Under the pieces are notes generated by a model. That model searched no databases and had not been told where the DNA came from. It saw only the letters and a list, made by a program, of their open reading frames with translations. From Alopecurus myosuroides (taxonomy: Eukaryota; Streptophyta; Magnoliopsida; Poales; Poaceae), in assembly GCA_028641055.1 (NCBI GenBank), contig CM054062.1, positions 17,913,639-17,977,638 of the forward strand: a stretch of DNA of 64,000 nucleotides, read 5' to 3'. Position 1 is the stretch's first letter. Every line of letters starts with the position of its first letter. A program made the position numbers and the translations under genes. This document shows, piece by piece, positions 38,049 to 49,755 of this stretch.

Positions 38049-41000
38049 TGTAACGGCCGGGGATTTTCCCCGCTTAGCTTTGTCTGTTTTTTTTTCTTTT
38101 GTTTGTGCATCGTCATGCATAATGCATCATCGTTAGTTTGAAACTTGCAAACCAATTAAAATTCATCAAATCCTATTTTCCAAAATTCTCTACGAGTTGT
38201 TTGATGCATAAATCTATTTTTATTAGTCCCAAAACAGTCTCTAAAACTAATAAAACAAACCCTGGAAAAAAAAACAAAAAAAAAACGTTTGGAGAGAGAG
38301 CAGCCGGCCGAACTGGGCCGAATTGGCGCAGCTAGGCCCAGCCGGCCTCTCCCCCACCGAACTCCCCCCCAAACCCTAAGATAACCTCTTCCCTCTCATT
38401 TACCCCCCTGCCGTTTCCCTTTTTTTCGTTTAGGTCCTCCTACCTCCCACTCCAGGAAAACGCACGCCCGCGGGAGGAAACGCACGCTCGCTCTCGCTCG
38501 ACCCCCCGCTCGCTGCATCGCCCTCTGCCTCCTCCCGTCGCCCCAAGCCCCATGCTCGATTCCCCTTCCCCTCGTCACCCTTCGTCCTCCCCCACTCCGA
38601 GCCCTCGCGCCGCCGCCTCCTCGTCTTCTCCTCTTCCGGCCACCCCATCGCCTCCTCCCCTTGGACGCCCCACCTTCCCCGCCTCCACTCGCTCGCCTTC
38701 TCCAGCTCCCTCAACCTCCTCGCCCTCCTCTCCGATGGCTCCCTCCTCCGTTTCCGCCTCCCCGATCTGAACCCCAAGCCTAGCTCTAGCCCCGTGCCCC
38801 TGCTCCCACCCGCCTCCGGTGGTGTCGCCGACGCTGTTTTCTGGGGAGGTGGCGTGGCTATCCTCACAGAGGAGAACCGGGTCGTCGTCACCACTGACAT
38901 TGAGGTCGACGACCCGCACCCACGGGAACTCGCCGACCCGGCTGTTGGAGAGGACGAGCAGGTGCTGTGTATGGCCGTGGTGGAGCCACAGTTCGTCATG
39001 TCCGGGAGCCCAGAGGTTTTGCTTGCAATTGGTGATCGGCTAGTGGCAGTTGATGAGGATGGCGTGCAGGTTCTCGGAGAGGCATTGAAGATTGGACCCG
39101 TGCAGAAAATGGCGGTGTCACCCAACGGAACGCTGCTGGCAGCGTTTGCCCATGACGGGCGACTGCTTGTAATCCCAATGGATTTCTCCGAGATCAGTTT
39201 CAAGTATGAGTGTGATTCTGCATTACCACCGGATCAAATAGCTTGGTGTGGGTTGGGCAGCGTGCTTCTTTACTGGTCTGAAGTGCTTCTGATGGTTGGC
39301 ATCAATGGAGACAGTGCAGTACGATTATGATGAGCCCATAATGCTCATTCCAGAGTGTGATGGCATAAGAATCCTCTCAAATTCAAGTATGGAATTTCTA
39401 CATCGAGTTCCAGATTCTATTACATCAAATTTTGGCATTGGAAACATGCTTCCAGCAACATTACTGTATGATGCCAGAGACCACTACGACAGACAAAGTG
39501 CTAAGGCTTATGATAACTTTCAGCTAATATCATCTTCCTTGCCCGAGGCGATTGAGGCGTGTATTGATGCTGCTGGATATGAGTTTGATGTTTCACGCCA
39601 ACATACATTACTTAAGGCTGCTACTTATGGCTTAACTTTCTGCAGTTGGCTTTGCCAGTCAATTTCCACATGGACGCTTGCAAGAAACGTGCAAAATGTT
39701 GCGAGTACTAAATGTTGTTCGTGATCCTGAAATTGGAATGCCACTTACCATTCAGCAGTACATGCTGCTTACTGCTACTGTGCTTGTTGGACGTCTGATT
39801 AATGCTAATCAGCATCTTTTGGCACTTCGCATCTCTGAGTACCTTAACCTGAATCCGCTGGCTGGTGATGCGCCGCTGCTGTGGTGCTCCCTGTGCCGCC
39901 GTCGTTGCGGTGATGCGGTTGTCGCCCCATCTTCGGTGCCGGCGGGACGATGCCATGTCCGCAACCCCGACATCGACTGGGCTGCCTCCACTGCCTCGGC
40001 TACAACTTCCCGAGGAACTTGATCATGCACATGATCTGTTTGGTGTGGCTGAGGCCTTCGCGCCCGTGTCGTGGATGACCGTGACGCTGCCGAGATCCTC
40101 CCCAGCCCGTACCTCGTCGCCATGATCTTCTTCGACAAGAACGTGCCGTGAACGACTACCGCCGCCCCACATGTACCTCGTCGACAAGATCCGCCACGAC
40201 GCCATGACCGACAACGACCACGGGGATGTGTGGGATCGAATACCGACCACCGACACGATCTCTCGTCGCTCGCTGTGTTCGTTTTGCGTTGGCCACCTTC
40301 GTGCGCGCCCGAAGACCGGGACCGTCACGATCACCTCCGACCCCGAAGACGATGCGGTAGCGGCTCGCCCACGACTACTACGACTACACCGGCTCCGGAC
40401 TTTGAACGACTACGTCGACGACGATGATCGTGTGGTTTGAGAATGAACGTCTACTTCCTCTTCGGACCTCGATGACAAGAGCGACAACGACCACCTATGG
40501 CCGAACGACTACTTCCACTACTACGCCTACTTCCTCTACGATACGATGATCTCGGCTTCGACTAGTTCCCCCGTCGGAACGAGAACGACTGCTTCCACTA
40601 CGTGGTTACCAACTACTTCCCCGACATCGACTACTTCCTCCACGTCCTGAAGGCACCGGCGTTGCCCCGAAGATCTCCTCTTTCCGGCGTCGAACACAAA
40701 GATCCTCTCCACACGTGCGAACCCAAACCCTAACTCCCCTATACCTATACGCCCTATTTTCTACAACATGCAATCTATTTTATAAATATCATATCATCAT
40801 GTTGCATTGCATCTTGTGGGTTCGGGGTGTAGTATTATCACCTAATAATTAAATATGGAATGTGTTGGGGTAATTAATTTAAATTGTGCCCTATTCCATT
40901 TAATATTGAATAGATCACCCCTTCCTCGTTTAAAGCTGTTAATCAACATTTAATATGATGGTTAGCTAAACAATTTGAACCATAACTATTTGTCCGGACT

Positions 41001-42791
41001 CCGGTTCCGATTAAATTGCCTAAGTTGTTTCCTCGTGTTGCATCCTCGCATGTCATGCATATAAAGTAGGATCATGCTGGATCTTTTGCCGTAGTAGTAA
41101 TTATTGCATCCGGTGTTTGTTCGAGGTTCGTTGCTTCTTCCCGGATAGGACGTTGAGATGATGTGAGCCACGACAAGTTCTGCTACCTTGCGGGATCTCA
41201 GGCAAGTATACTCACTTGCTGCCATATGGCTGCCGTTCATCACTTGTTACCGATACTTTCCATTGTTCTTTTCTGCTAGTCTTAGTAGTAGTTGTTTCTG
41301 TTACGAACCCATCACATGAATCCCTTAACCCTGATATTGCCTCACCTCCATACCTATAACCATTGCTTGTTGCCCGTGTCTTACTATCATGCTGAGGGTT
41401 GTTTTGCTCGAGTCTGTTACCCGTTACTTTCTGTTACTACTCTATTATGTTCTGGGGGCTCGAGGTTAATCAATCAATCAATCCTGTTAATGCTAATGGT
41501 AATAATAATTTGATGATAAGGCACCGGCAGGAGGCCCTATGTGGTTTTGAGGCCTGCTAGTGTCGACCCTAATAGGAAAAGGGTCTTGTCTACTGATCCA
41601 TGATGAGCGCACTACCCGCATGTGGGAAGCGAGTATGGGCGCCCCCCTCAATTTGATTCGATTCGCATCTCGTCCAAATCGCCTCATTTAGTTCGGGTTT
41701 TCCATTTGCTGCATGCATGATCTTGCGAGCCCTTGGTACCCGGGTGGAACTTTCGTAGTCGGCATATAGGGGGACACGGTCTTAGAGTGCTATGAGGGTC
41801 CCTTTTCTTCGGGGCTCGATTAGCCGTGCGCCCAAGGTGCTTTGGGCTTGATGCGAAGAAGAGTTGAGTTGTGTTGAGTACCTCGCTTGGTGGGTTGATC
41901 CCCCGTCTGGCGGGTTATTCTTACGTGTACGGCCAAATTGGTGCAACCCTGCAGGGATAATCTTCTCGAGAAGCCGTGTTTTCCGCGGTTATGGATTACT
42001 TGGTGAAAGTACTGGCTAACAAGTACTCAGGACAACTTAAACCTAATGATCAACCATGTTACACCCAATGATTAACTTGACTAGTAATAGGTTATTCACA
42101 CAATAACTTGATTCACCTTTAATCCAACTGTGTGGGTTATCCTCGGATTGCTTCTTAGGATAAGGGGCGAGATCCAGGATGGGTTTGTTTGAAGTTATCT
42201 TTCAGTTGGTTACAATACTCGATCTTATCTTCTTTCTGTTAGCCGGAAGTTGTAGTATCTCTCTGTAGTTGGTTAGTGCAGCCCGCTGCCGTTTCTTTGC
42301 AATAATCCCTTCCTTTCCGTTGTACCCAAAGTATTTGTATCTTGTGATGACTGGTTACCCGGTATCTTGTGAGTATGGGTTTTATCCCCTTGCCAGTACT
42401 TAACCGTACTGGCCCACGAATTCATTTTCGTGGCTGCATATTCAACATTGCAGTCAGCAGGTTTGAAGTCTGGCGACGTTAGCTTGGGAATCCCTCCGGC
42501 TTGGCCTGGGCAGGGATTGGACGATCTCGGTTATCTTCAGGACTCTTAGTCCAATTTGTATCTTGTCCGTAGTCGGACGTTTGTTTCTTCCGCTGTTATT
42601 TGGATCTTCGTATTGTATCAGTTGTATCCTTGACTCGTTTGAGCCATCTTGTATCTATCTGTTTCTGTTGTAATGGTGGAATATTCGTGAACTGTTGTAA
42701 TGTTATCATAAGTGGCAACCTGGAATCGGTTATTATGCGGATTTGGCGGGAAAGCTGAAATCTGCATAGTGCCCGATCTCGGGGCGTCACA
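38049..42791 (+). mobile_element. Solo LTR (4.7 kb) carrying a host gene fragment
   Basis: Begins TGTAACGGCCGGGG, ends GGGGCGTCACA, and is flanked by perfect CACCA duplications inside the gag of X. No second LTR, primer site or purine tract is present, so it is read as a solo LTR left by recombination between two LTRs of a gypsy-type element. The end (42300-42791) has gypsy-LTR style sequence. 38590-39857 is a broken VPS16 gene. 39860-40700 is GC-rich, with repeated CGACTACTTCC-like motifs and no recognisable protein. An alternative reading is a non-LTR-paired element with TG/CA ends, but the 5 bp duplication favours an LTR element. Confidence 0.85.
38590..39857 (+). pseudogene. VPS16: VPS16 / VACUOLELESS1 fragment captured in an LTR
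   Basis: VPS16 is a core subunit of the HOPS/CORVET complexes that tether vesicles to the vacuole; loss in Arabidopsis (VCL1) blocks vacuole formation. This fragment covers roughly the first half of the beta-propeller side, about 420 codons of a family near 840, without the true N-terminus. Clear blocks are LVFSSSGHPIASSPW, LLALLSDGSLLRFRLPD, FWGGGVAILTEENRVV, VQKMAVSPNGTLLAAFAHDG, IAWCGLGSVLLYW, YDEPIMLIPECDGIRIL, AYDNFQLISSSLPEAIEACI and ETCKMLRVLN. The frame shifts at about 39311 (codon shortened by two bases) and about 39646 (13 bp extra). Homology stops after RISEYLNLNP at 39857. It is dead as a gene. The body looks largely intron-free. Confidence 0.9.
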
Positions 42792-42796
42792 CACCA

Positions 42797-43405
42797 GAAA
42801 ATAAACTACTCAAAGATGAAAGCTCATTCTTGTGTTCCATAGAACTTTTACTTTTCGTTTCACAAAAAGGTTCCTTATCAACAATAGATATATAAGATAA
42901 ATCTAAAAAGAATTCATAATCCTTGTCTCTAATGTGTATGGGAGATGTGGCAAACTTAGCATCAAGAGAAGATTTATATTTCACAGCATGTCTCGCAAGA
43001 AGACTCTCAAGAGCACTTGCACCAGTAGTAGCACGATCTTCTTCAATAAAATCATCATTAAGTTCAATATAGGTTTCATCAAGATCATCAATAGGCTCAG
43101 GTGAAAAAACAGGTGTACTAGCATTTTCAACAGAAATTTCAGCATTTTCAATTTGTTTGGATTTAGCAATAGTAGCATCTAGGAAAGGACCTAGAGAACC
43201 AGTATCATCAAGAAGTTTAAGCATCATCAAAAGTATCAGAAATTTTTTCAGACTCAGCAGAAGTAACAGTACGTGTAGCATGTGGTGGAGTAAGAAGCTT
43301 ACTCATAACAGACGGTGAATCAAGAGCAACATAGGTGTTCAGAGTTGTACCTCTTCTTGTAGTGGATGGTAATATAGGAACTTTTCCATCACGAGTCTTG
43401 CCCAT
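42797..43405 (-). pseudogene. gag of X, 5' part, broken
   Basis: A Met at 43405 (MGKTRDGKVPIL) opens a frame that shifts at about 43220 into LKLLDDTGSLGPFLDATIAKSK, then Asp/Glu-rich sequence (EPIDDLDETYIEL) and RDKDYEFFLDLSYISI. It runs into the CACCA duplication of the solo LTR. The order and strand match the gag 3' part at 36641-38043, and it lies directly after the primer site, as Gag should. Confidence 0.65.
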
Positions 43406-43464
43406 GATGAAAGGCTTGCAGCAAACAATATCACGATCAAGTGAGAAAATAAATAAAGCTATGC

Positions 43465-43482
43465 TCCCCGGCAACGGTGCCA
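43465..43482 (-). other. Primer binding site of X
   Basis: The reverse complement is TGGCACCGTTGCCGGGGA, one change from the TGGCGCCGTTGCCGGGGA site of Y. It matches the tRNA-Asp type used by Athila elements and lies 11 bases inside the LTR end at 43494. Confidence 0.85.
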
Positions 43483-43493
43483 GAAAATAGTCT

Positions 43494-44616
43494 TGATGAC
43501 CGACAAGTATAGGGGATCGCAACAGTCTTTGAGGGAAGTAAAACCCAAATTTATTGATTCGACACAAGGGGAGCCAAAGAATATTTATAAGCCTTAACAA
43601 ATGAGTTGTCAATTCAGCTACACCTGGTAGACTTGCTCGCACCAATTTATCAGTGGTAACAATTTTATAGCAGGAGTAGAAATAAAATAACAGCAATAGT
43701 AAAATAGTAACAACAGTAGCAATCGGGGAAAACAACAGGATGGGAAGTACCGTAGGCATAGAGGGAATGGATGAACGGGCGGTGCATGGATAACATAAGT
43801 CATGTAATAATCTAAACATGGGAATTGCAGATAATAATAATAAAGCACCCAACTTCTTGGCAAACCATAGGCATGTGTTCCAATATAGTCGTACGTGCTC
43901 GCAATGAGAAACTTGCACAACATGTTTTGTCCTACCATCCCGTGGCAGCGGGGCCTCTAGGTAAACTACTGGTAATTAAGGTTCTCCTTTTAATAAAGCA
44001 TCGGAGAAAAGCATTAACACTCCATGAACACATGTGATCCTCACATCACAACCATCCCCTCCGGTTGTCCCAATTTCTGTCACTTTGGGGCCTCGGGTTT
44101 CGGACAATGACATGTGTAAAAAAACTTGTAGATATGATCAAGAAACATAATTATACTCATGGAACAATAACATGTTCAGATCTGAGATCATGGCACTCGA
44201 GCCCAAAGTGACAAGCATTAAGCATAACAAGTTGCAACAACGGTAGAAAACACTAGCAATGGATACTAGGCACTATGCCCTAACAATCTGGCATTATTAC
44301 ATGATCAATCTCATCCGATCCCTTCCATCCCTCTCAGCCTAAAGCGGTGTTTACTCACACATGGACGGGGGAATCATGGATGGTTGAGGGAGCAGAGGTG
44401 GCAGTGTCGATGGTGATGATCTCCTTCGAATCCCCGTCCCGGCAGGGCGCCAGACCAAGAACTTCTGATCCCCGATTCGATTTTTGAGGTGGCGGCGGCG
44501 CTCTGTTGCGTTTTTGTGGAATATGACAAACCCCCCTCAGTTTTTAGGTTACGGGGCATAAGTAGTCGAAAGGGGAACCCGAGGGGGTGCCTAGGTGGCC
44601 CACACCACCTGGCAGC
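43494..44616 (-). repeat. 5' LTR of X, inner part
   Basis: Matches 30177-31290 of the 3' LTR. It is cut at 44616 by solo LTR Z; the remaining outer part is 46162-46430. Confidence 0.9.
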
Positions 44617-46161
44617 TGATACGTCTCCAACGTATCTATAATTTCTGATGCTGCATGATAATATTATGCCAATTGCTACATGTTTTATCCCTTCTTTATG
44701 TCATTTTTACACGTTTTCCGGGACTGACCTATTAACAAGATGCCAAGTGCAAGTTCCCTATTTTCTGCTGTTTTTGGTTTCCGAAAATTTGTTCTGGAAA
44801 TATTCTCGGAATTGGACCCCACAAAGCCCGAAGTGCCTATTTTCCCCGGAAGCATCCAGAAGACCGAAGAGGAGGCGAAGAGGGGCATCAGGGGGCCCAC
44901 ATCATGGGGTGGCGCCCCCCTGGCCGCGCCAGGGGGTGGTGTGGGGCCCCCAGGGCTCCACCGCATATGCCTTTTCTCCTATTTATTCCCCACCGGATGG
45001 AAAACCCTAAACACCTGATCAAATATCCCCGAAAAGTTCCGCAGCTGCGGTCATCGTCAACCCTAGATCAGAGGGGGGTTCTGAAGCTATCTCCGGCACC
45101 CTGCCGGAGAGAAAATCATCACCGGAGGCCTCTCCATCACCATGCCTGCCTCCGGAGTGATGCATGAGTAGTTCATACTTGGACTACGGGTCCATAGCAG
45201 TATAGTTTTCTCCTCCTCTTATGCCTCCATGTTTAGATCTCGTGAGCTGCCTAACATGATCGAGATTGATCTTATGTAACTCTATGTGCTGTGTTTGCTG
45301 GGATCCGATGAATATTGAACTTATGCCAAGTTCATTATAGTCTCTATTGCATATGTTATTTATGATCTTGCATGCTTTCCGTTGCTAGTGGTTGCTCTGG
45401 CCAAGTAGTTGCTAGTGACTCCAAGAGGGAGTATTTATGATCGATAGTGGGTTCATGCCTCCTCTTCGCCTTGCTCGAGTGACAGAAACGTGAAGGGGGA
45501 GGATGTACTGTTGCCATTAGGGAGAAAACAGCGGTGAGAGTGCCCGCGTGTATAATCATTGCTTGCATTACACACTTTGTTTAATGCAGTTATATGTTGC
45601 TTTCAACTTAATACCTAAGGGGGTTCAGATGATAACATGAGGGTGGATTATTAGTCATAGATGCAGTTGGATTACGGTCTATGTATATTGTTGTAATGCC
45701 CACACTAAATATCATAGTAGTCATCATGTCATGAATGTCCACTACGGTGCAACCTTTATTTGTTAATTGCCCAGCTGTAATTTGTTCACCCAACATGCTA
45801 TATTTTATGGAGAGACACCACTAGTGAACCTATGAACCCCGGTCCATTTTCCTACACTGTTAAAACAAACCACCACAATTTCATGCTTTCTTTACTTACT
45901 GCAAGCATACATTATTTTCAGCAAGACCGGTGAGATTGACAAGCTCACTGTACCATTGGGACAAAGTATTTTTGGTTGTGCTGTGTGCAGGTTCCACGTT
46001 GTTGCTGACACCGGTGAGCCATCACCACCATAAGTGGCATCAACCTTTCGAAGGTCCTCTTTCTCCTACTAGATTGATAACCTTGGTTCTTGACTAAGGG
46101 GAATTTCCTACCGCTGTGCTCATTACACCCTCCTCTTGGGGTATCCCAACACACAACATCA
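44617..46161 (+). mobile_element. Z: solo LTR of the Y family
   Basis: 1.5 kb starting TGATACGTCTCCAACG and ending ACACAACATCA, with GCAGC at 44612-44616 and 46162-46166. It matches the Y LTR (48159-49755) in opposite orientation, including the GTTCCACGTTGTTGCTGA block. It carries only one LTR, so the rest was removed by LTR-LTR recombination. No coding content. Confidence 0.9.
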
Positions 46162-46430
46162 GCAGCGCGGCCAAGGGGGGCTGGTGTGGCCCCCTCCTGG
46201 CTCCTCTCTGGGACTCCTTCTGGCTCCCGGGGTCTTTTGATGTTTTAAGCTCAATGGGATCTTTTCTGGGAAATTTCCCGAAAGTTGATTGTTCTGCACA
46301 AAAATGAGACACCAAGGTAATTCTGCTAAAAATAGTGTTAGTCCGTGTTAGTGGTATCCAAAACTCACAAGTTTAGAGGAAAACAATAAGAAAAGTGTTC
46401 GGAAAAGGAGATACGTTTTGGACGTATCAA
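46162..46430 (-). repeat. 5' LTR of X, outer part
   Basis: Corresponds to 31300-31574 of the 3' LTR, starting (minus strand) TGATACGTCCAAAACG. It carries the GCAGC duplication of Z at 46162-46166 and is followed by the ACTAG duplication of X. Confidence 0.9.
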
Positions 46431-46435
46431 CTAGC

Positions 46436-47961
46436 ATTAGGACTTATAGCAAGATTTTGTAGGAACATAATTACTTCATAAATATTGCAATCATCAAAAT
46501 CAAGATCATTTTTATCAAAGGTAACGAGACCATTGTCTCACATATTTCGAAAAAATTCAGCACTTTTATCAGGAACAGTTTTAGTGGTCTCATGCAATTT
46601 TAAACGTTTAACAGAAGAAGTGGAGGCATTGCCAACACCAATTACTTTACCATTAATAGTAGGAGGTTTACTAGCATTTAAAACTTCAGCTTTACTAGTG
46701 GTGGTAATAGTACAAAATTTAGTTATACTATTCTTTGTAGCAACTTCATCTTCTCTTTCCCACCTAGCATGCAATTCAGCTAACATCCTAAGATTGTCAT
46801 CAATTCTAAGTTTAATGGCATTCAATGTTTTGCTTTCTTTAACATAATCAGGCATAACCTTTATTTTAAGAAGATCAACATCAAGAGCAAGGCTATCAAC
46901 TTTAGAAGCAAGAACATCAATTTTGCAAAATTTTCCTCAACAGATTTATTAAAAGCAGTTTGTGTACTTATAAAATTCTTAAGCATGTTTTCAAGATCAG
47001 AGGGTACACTTCTATTGTTGTAGTAGGAATTACCATAAGAATTGGCATAACCATTACCATTATTAGAAGGATATGGCCTATAATTGTTACTACCAAAATT
47101 ATTCCTATAAGCATTGTTGTTGAAATTATTGTTTTTAATGAAGTTCACATCAGCATGCTCTTCTTGAGCAACCAAAGAGGCTAAAGGAACATTATTTGGA
47201 TCAACATAAGTTTTACCATTCACAACCATAGACATAATAATATCAAGCCTATCACACAAGGAGGAGATTTCTTCAACAGAATTTACCTTCTTACTTGGTG
47301 GAGCTCTCTTAGTGTGTCATTCAGAATAATTTATCATCATATCATCAAGAAGCATTGTTGCAGCACCTAAAGTGATGGACATAAAGGTACCTCTAGCAGC
47401 TGAATCCAGAAGGTTTATTGAAGAAAAATTTAGACCTGCATAAAAGGTTTGGATGGTCATCAAAGTAGTCAGTCCATGAGGGGGACAAATATTTACCAAA
47501 GATTTCATTCTTTCGCAAGCTTTAGCAACATGCTAATTATCAAATTGCTTAAAATTCATAATGCTAATTATTAAAGATATAATATTAGCAGGAGGATAAT
47601 ATTTTCCAATGAAAGCATGTTTACATTTAGTCCAGGAATCAATACTATTTTTAGGTAAAGATATCAACCATTCTTTAGCTCTTCCTCTCAAAGAGAAAGG
47701 AAACAATTTCAGTTTAATAATATCTCCATCTACATCCTTTTATTTTTGCATCTCACAAAGTTCAACAAAATTATTAAGGTGAGCAGCAGCATCATCCGAA
47801 CTAACACCAGAAAATAGCTATCTCATAACAAGATTTAATAGTGGAGGCTTAATTTCATAAAAATCAGCAATAGGAGCAGGTGGAGAAATAGGTGTACTAA
47901 TAAAATCATTGTTGTTTGTCCTAGTAAAGTCACACAACTTAGTGTTCTCAGGAGTACTCAT
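46436..47961 (-). pseudogene. gag of Athila-like element Y, broken
   Basis: A Met at 47961 starts MSTPENTKLCDFTRTN. Downstream, in changing frames, are LKLFPFSLRGRAKEWLISLP (Gag capsid core), TFYAGLNFSSINLLDSAARGTFM, an Asn/Tyr-rich stretch (NNNFNNNAYRNNFGSNNY), PSDLENMLKNFISTQTAFN and LRMLAELHARWEREDEVA. These are the usual blocks of Athila Gag in Triticeae. At least three stops (near 47817, 47550 and 47320) and a frameshift near 46860 kill it. It is cut at 46435 by X and continues at 30171 into the protease. Confidence 0.85.
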
Positions 47962-48129
47962 TTTAGCAAGATTAAAAACAGGATAAAAATAACAACTAGA
48001 ATAAGAACTAATTTTGTGTGTGTTTTTTATATAGAGAAGCAAACAAGACAAAATAAAATAAACTAAGCAAAACAAAAACAAAGTAAAGAGATTGGAGGTG
48101 AGAGAATCCCCTTGCAGAAATCCTCTTCC

Positions 48130-48147
48130 TCCCCGGCAACGGCGCCA
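48130..48147 (-). other. Primer binding site of Y
   Basis: The reverse complement is TGGCGCCGTTGCCGGGGA, the tRNA-Asp site of Athila-type elements, 11 bases inside the LTR end at 48159. Confidence 0.9.
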
Positions 48148-48158
48148 GAAAAGAAGCT

Positions 48159-49755
48159 TGATGGCGTGTAAACACACGTTCGTTGGAGACCACAAGAGGA
48201 AGGTATGAAGAGTACAGCAGCAAGTTCTCCCTCAGTAAGAAATCAAGGTTTAATCAAACCAGTAGGAGAAAGAAATCACTTCTGAAGGTTGATGACAGCT
48301 GATGTTGGCAGGGCGCACTACCAGACTCAGCAACAACGTGGAATCTGCACACAACACAACCAAGATACTTTGCCCCAACGAAACAGTGAGGTTGTCAATC
48401 TCACCAGTTTTGCTAACACAAAAGATTAGATGTATAATGTGGAAAATGATTTATGATTGTAGTGAATTAAAGGAAAATAGTGTTTGAAGTGGTTGTATTA
48501 TCAGTGTAAAAGAATGGACCGGGGTCTACAGTTCACTAGTAGTGTCTCTCCAAAACAGATAGATAACAAGATGGGTAAACAAATTACAGCTGGGCAATTG
48601 ACAGAAATAAAGGCTGCAGTGCATATGCAAGACATCATGATTACTATGAGATTCATGCAGGCATTACAACATAATCCATAGACTGTTATCCAACTGCATC
48701 TATGACTAATTATCCACCCTCAGAACGTAATCCAAGAAGACATCGGGTATTAAGTTGCAAGAAACATATTATTGCATTAAGTAAAGTACGTAATGTAAAC
48801 AATGAAATTATCCTTAGAAAAAGCAGTGTTGTTTTCTCCCTAATGGCAACAGCACATCCCCATCCGTCACGTTTCTGTCACTCGAGCGCAGATGAAAGGG
48901 AAGCATGAACCCACTATCGAGCATAAATACTCCCTCTTGGAGTTACAAGCATCAACTTGGCCAGAGCATCGACTAGTAACGGAGAGCATGCAAGATCCTA
49001 AATAACATAAACATGATAGATTGATAAAAAACTTGACAAAGCATTAAATATTCATCAGATCCCAGCCAACACAACATGTAGCATAACAGATAGATGATCT
49101 TGATCATGTTAGGCAACTCACAAGATCTAAACATGGTAGCATAAAGAGGAGAATACAACAATCTAGGTACTGCTATGGACCCGTAGTCCAAGAATGAACT
49201 ACTCACGCATCACTCTCAAGGCAGGCATGGTGATGTAGAGCCCTCCGGTGATGATTTCCCCTCCCGGTATGATGCTGAGGAGAGCTTCAGAACCCTCCCG
49301 AACTAGGGTTGACGATGACGGCGGCTACAGAACTTTACGTGGATGGAGGCTCGGGTATTTAGGGTTTTCCCGAGAAGAAGTATAAATAGGCGAAAAAGCG
49401 ATGTCGGTGGGTGCCCGAGGGGCCCACACGACCTGGTGGTGCTGCCAATGGGGGGCCGCGCCACCCTATGGTGTGGCTGCTCCAGGGCCCCCCTCCGGGT
49501 CTCCTCCAGACTCCGTGTTCGTGACAGAAAAATAAGACCCTGTGATTTTGTTTCGTCCATTTCCGAGAATATTTCCAGAACAACTTTGCTGAAACCAAAA
49601 ACAGCAGAAAACAGGAACTGTCTCTATGACATCTTGTTAATAGGTTAGTCCCAGGAAATCCATAAGAATGATATAAAGTGTACAGAAAACATGTAGCAAA
49701 TGGCATGAAAACAACATGGAACATCAGAAATTATAGATACTTTTGAGACGTATCA
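48159..49755 (-). repeat. 5' LTR of Y (1.6 kb)
   Basis: The minus strand starts TGATACGTCTCAAAAG and ends TTTACACGCCATCA. Same family as solo LTR Z. No intact partner LTR is present because the left end of Y is missing. The ORFs are shared with Z only in pieces and are not genes. Confidence 0.9.

Larger units (their letters stand above)
30177..46430 (-). mobile_element. X: Athila-like gag-protease LTR retrotransposon
   Basis: 16.3 kb including two later insertions. Minus-strand order: 5' LTR (46430 to 43494, split by solo LTR Z), primer site, gag (split by the solo LTR at 38049-42791), protease, an Athila ORF1-like frame, a long 3' non-coding region, purine tract, 3' LTR (31574 to 30177). 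The LTR starts TGATACGTCCAAAACG and ends GTCATCA. No reverse transcriptase, RNase H or integrase frame was found between protease and 3' LTR, so it was probably moved by an autonomous partner. It lies in the protease-side coding region of Y, and the Y frame would be continuous without it. Confidence 0.9.

Noticed and set aside
38430..39203. 257-codon minus-strand ORF over the VPS16 fragment
   Set aside because: It is the antisense shadow of GC-rich coding sequence; the plus frame matches VPS16.
39860..40440. Possible second captured gene after VPS16 (GC-rich, several ORFs)
   Set aside because: Frames conflict and no motif is recognisable; repeated CGACTACTTCC-like units suggest LTR low complexity.
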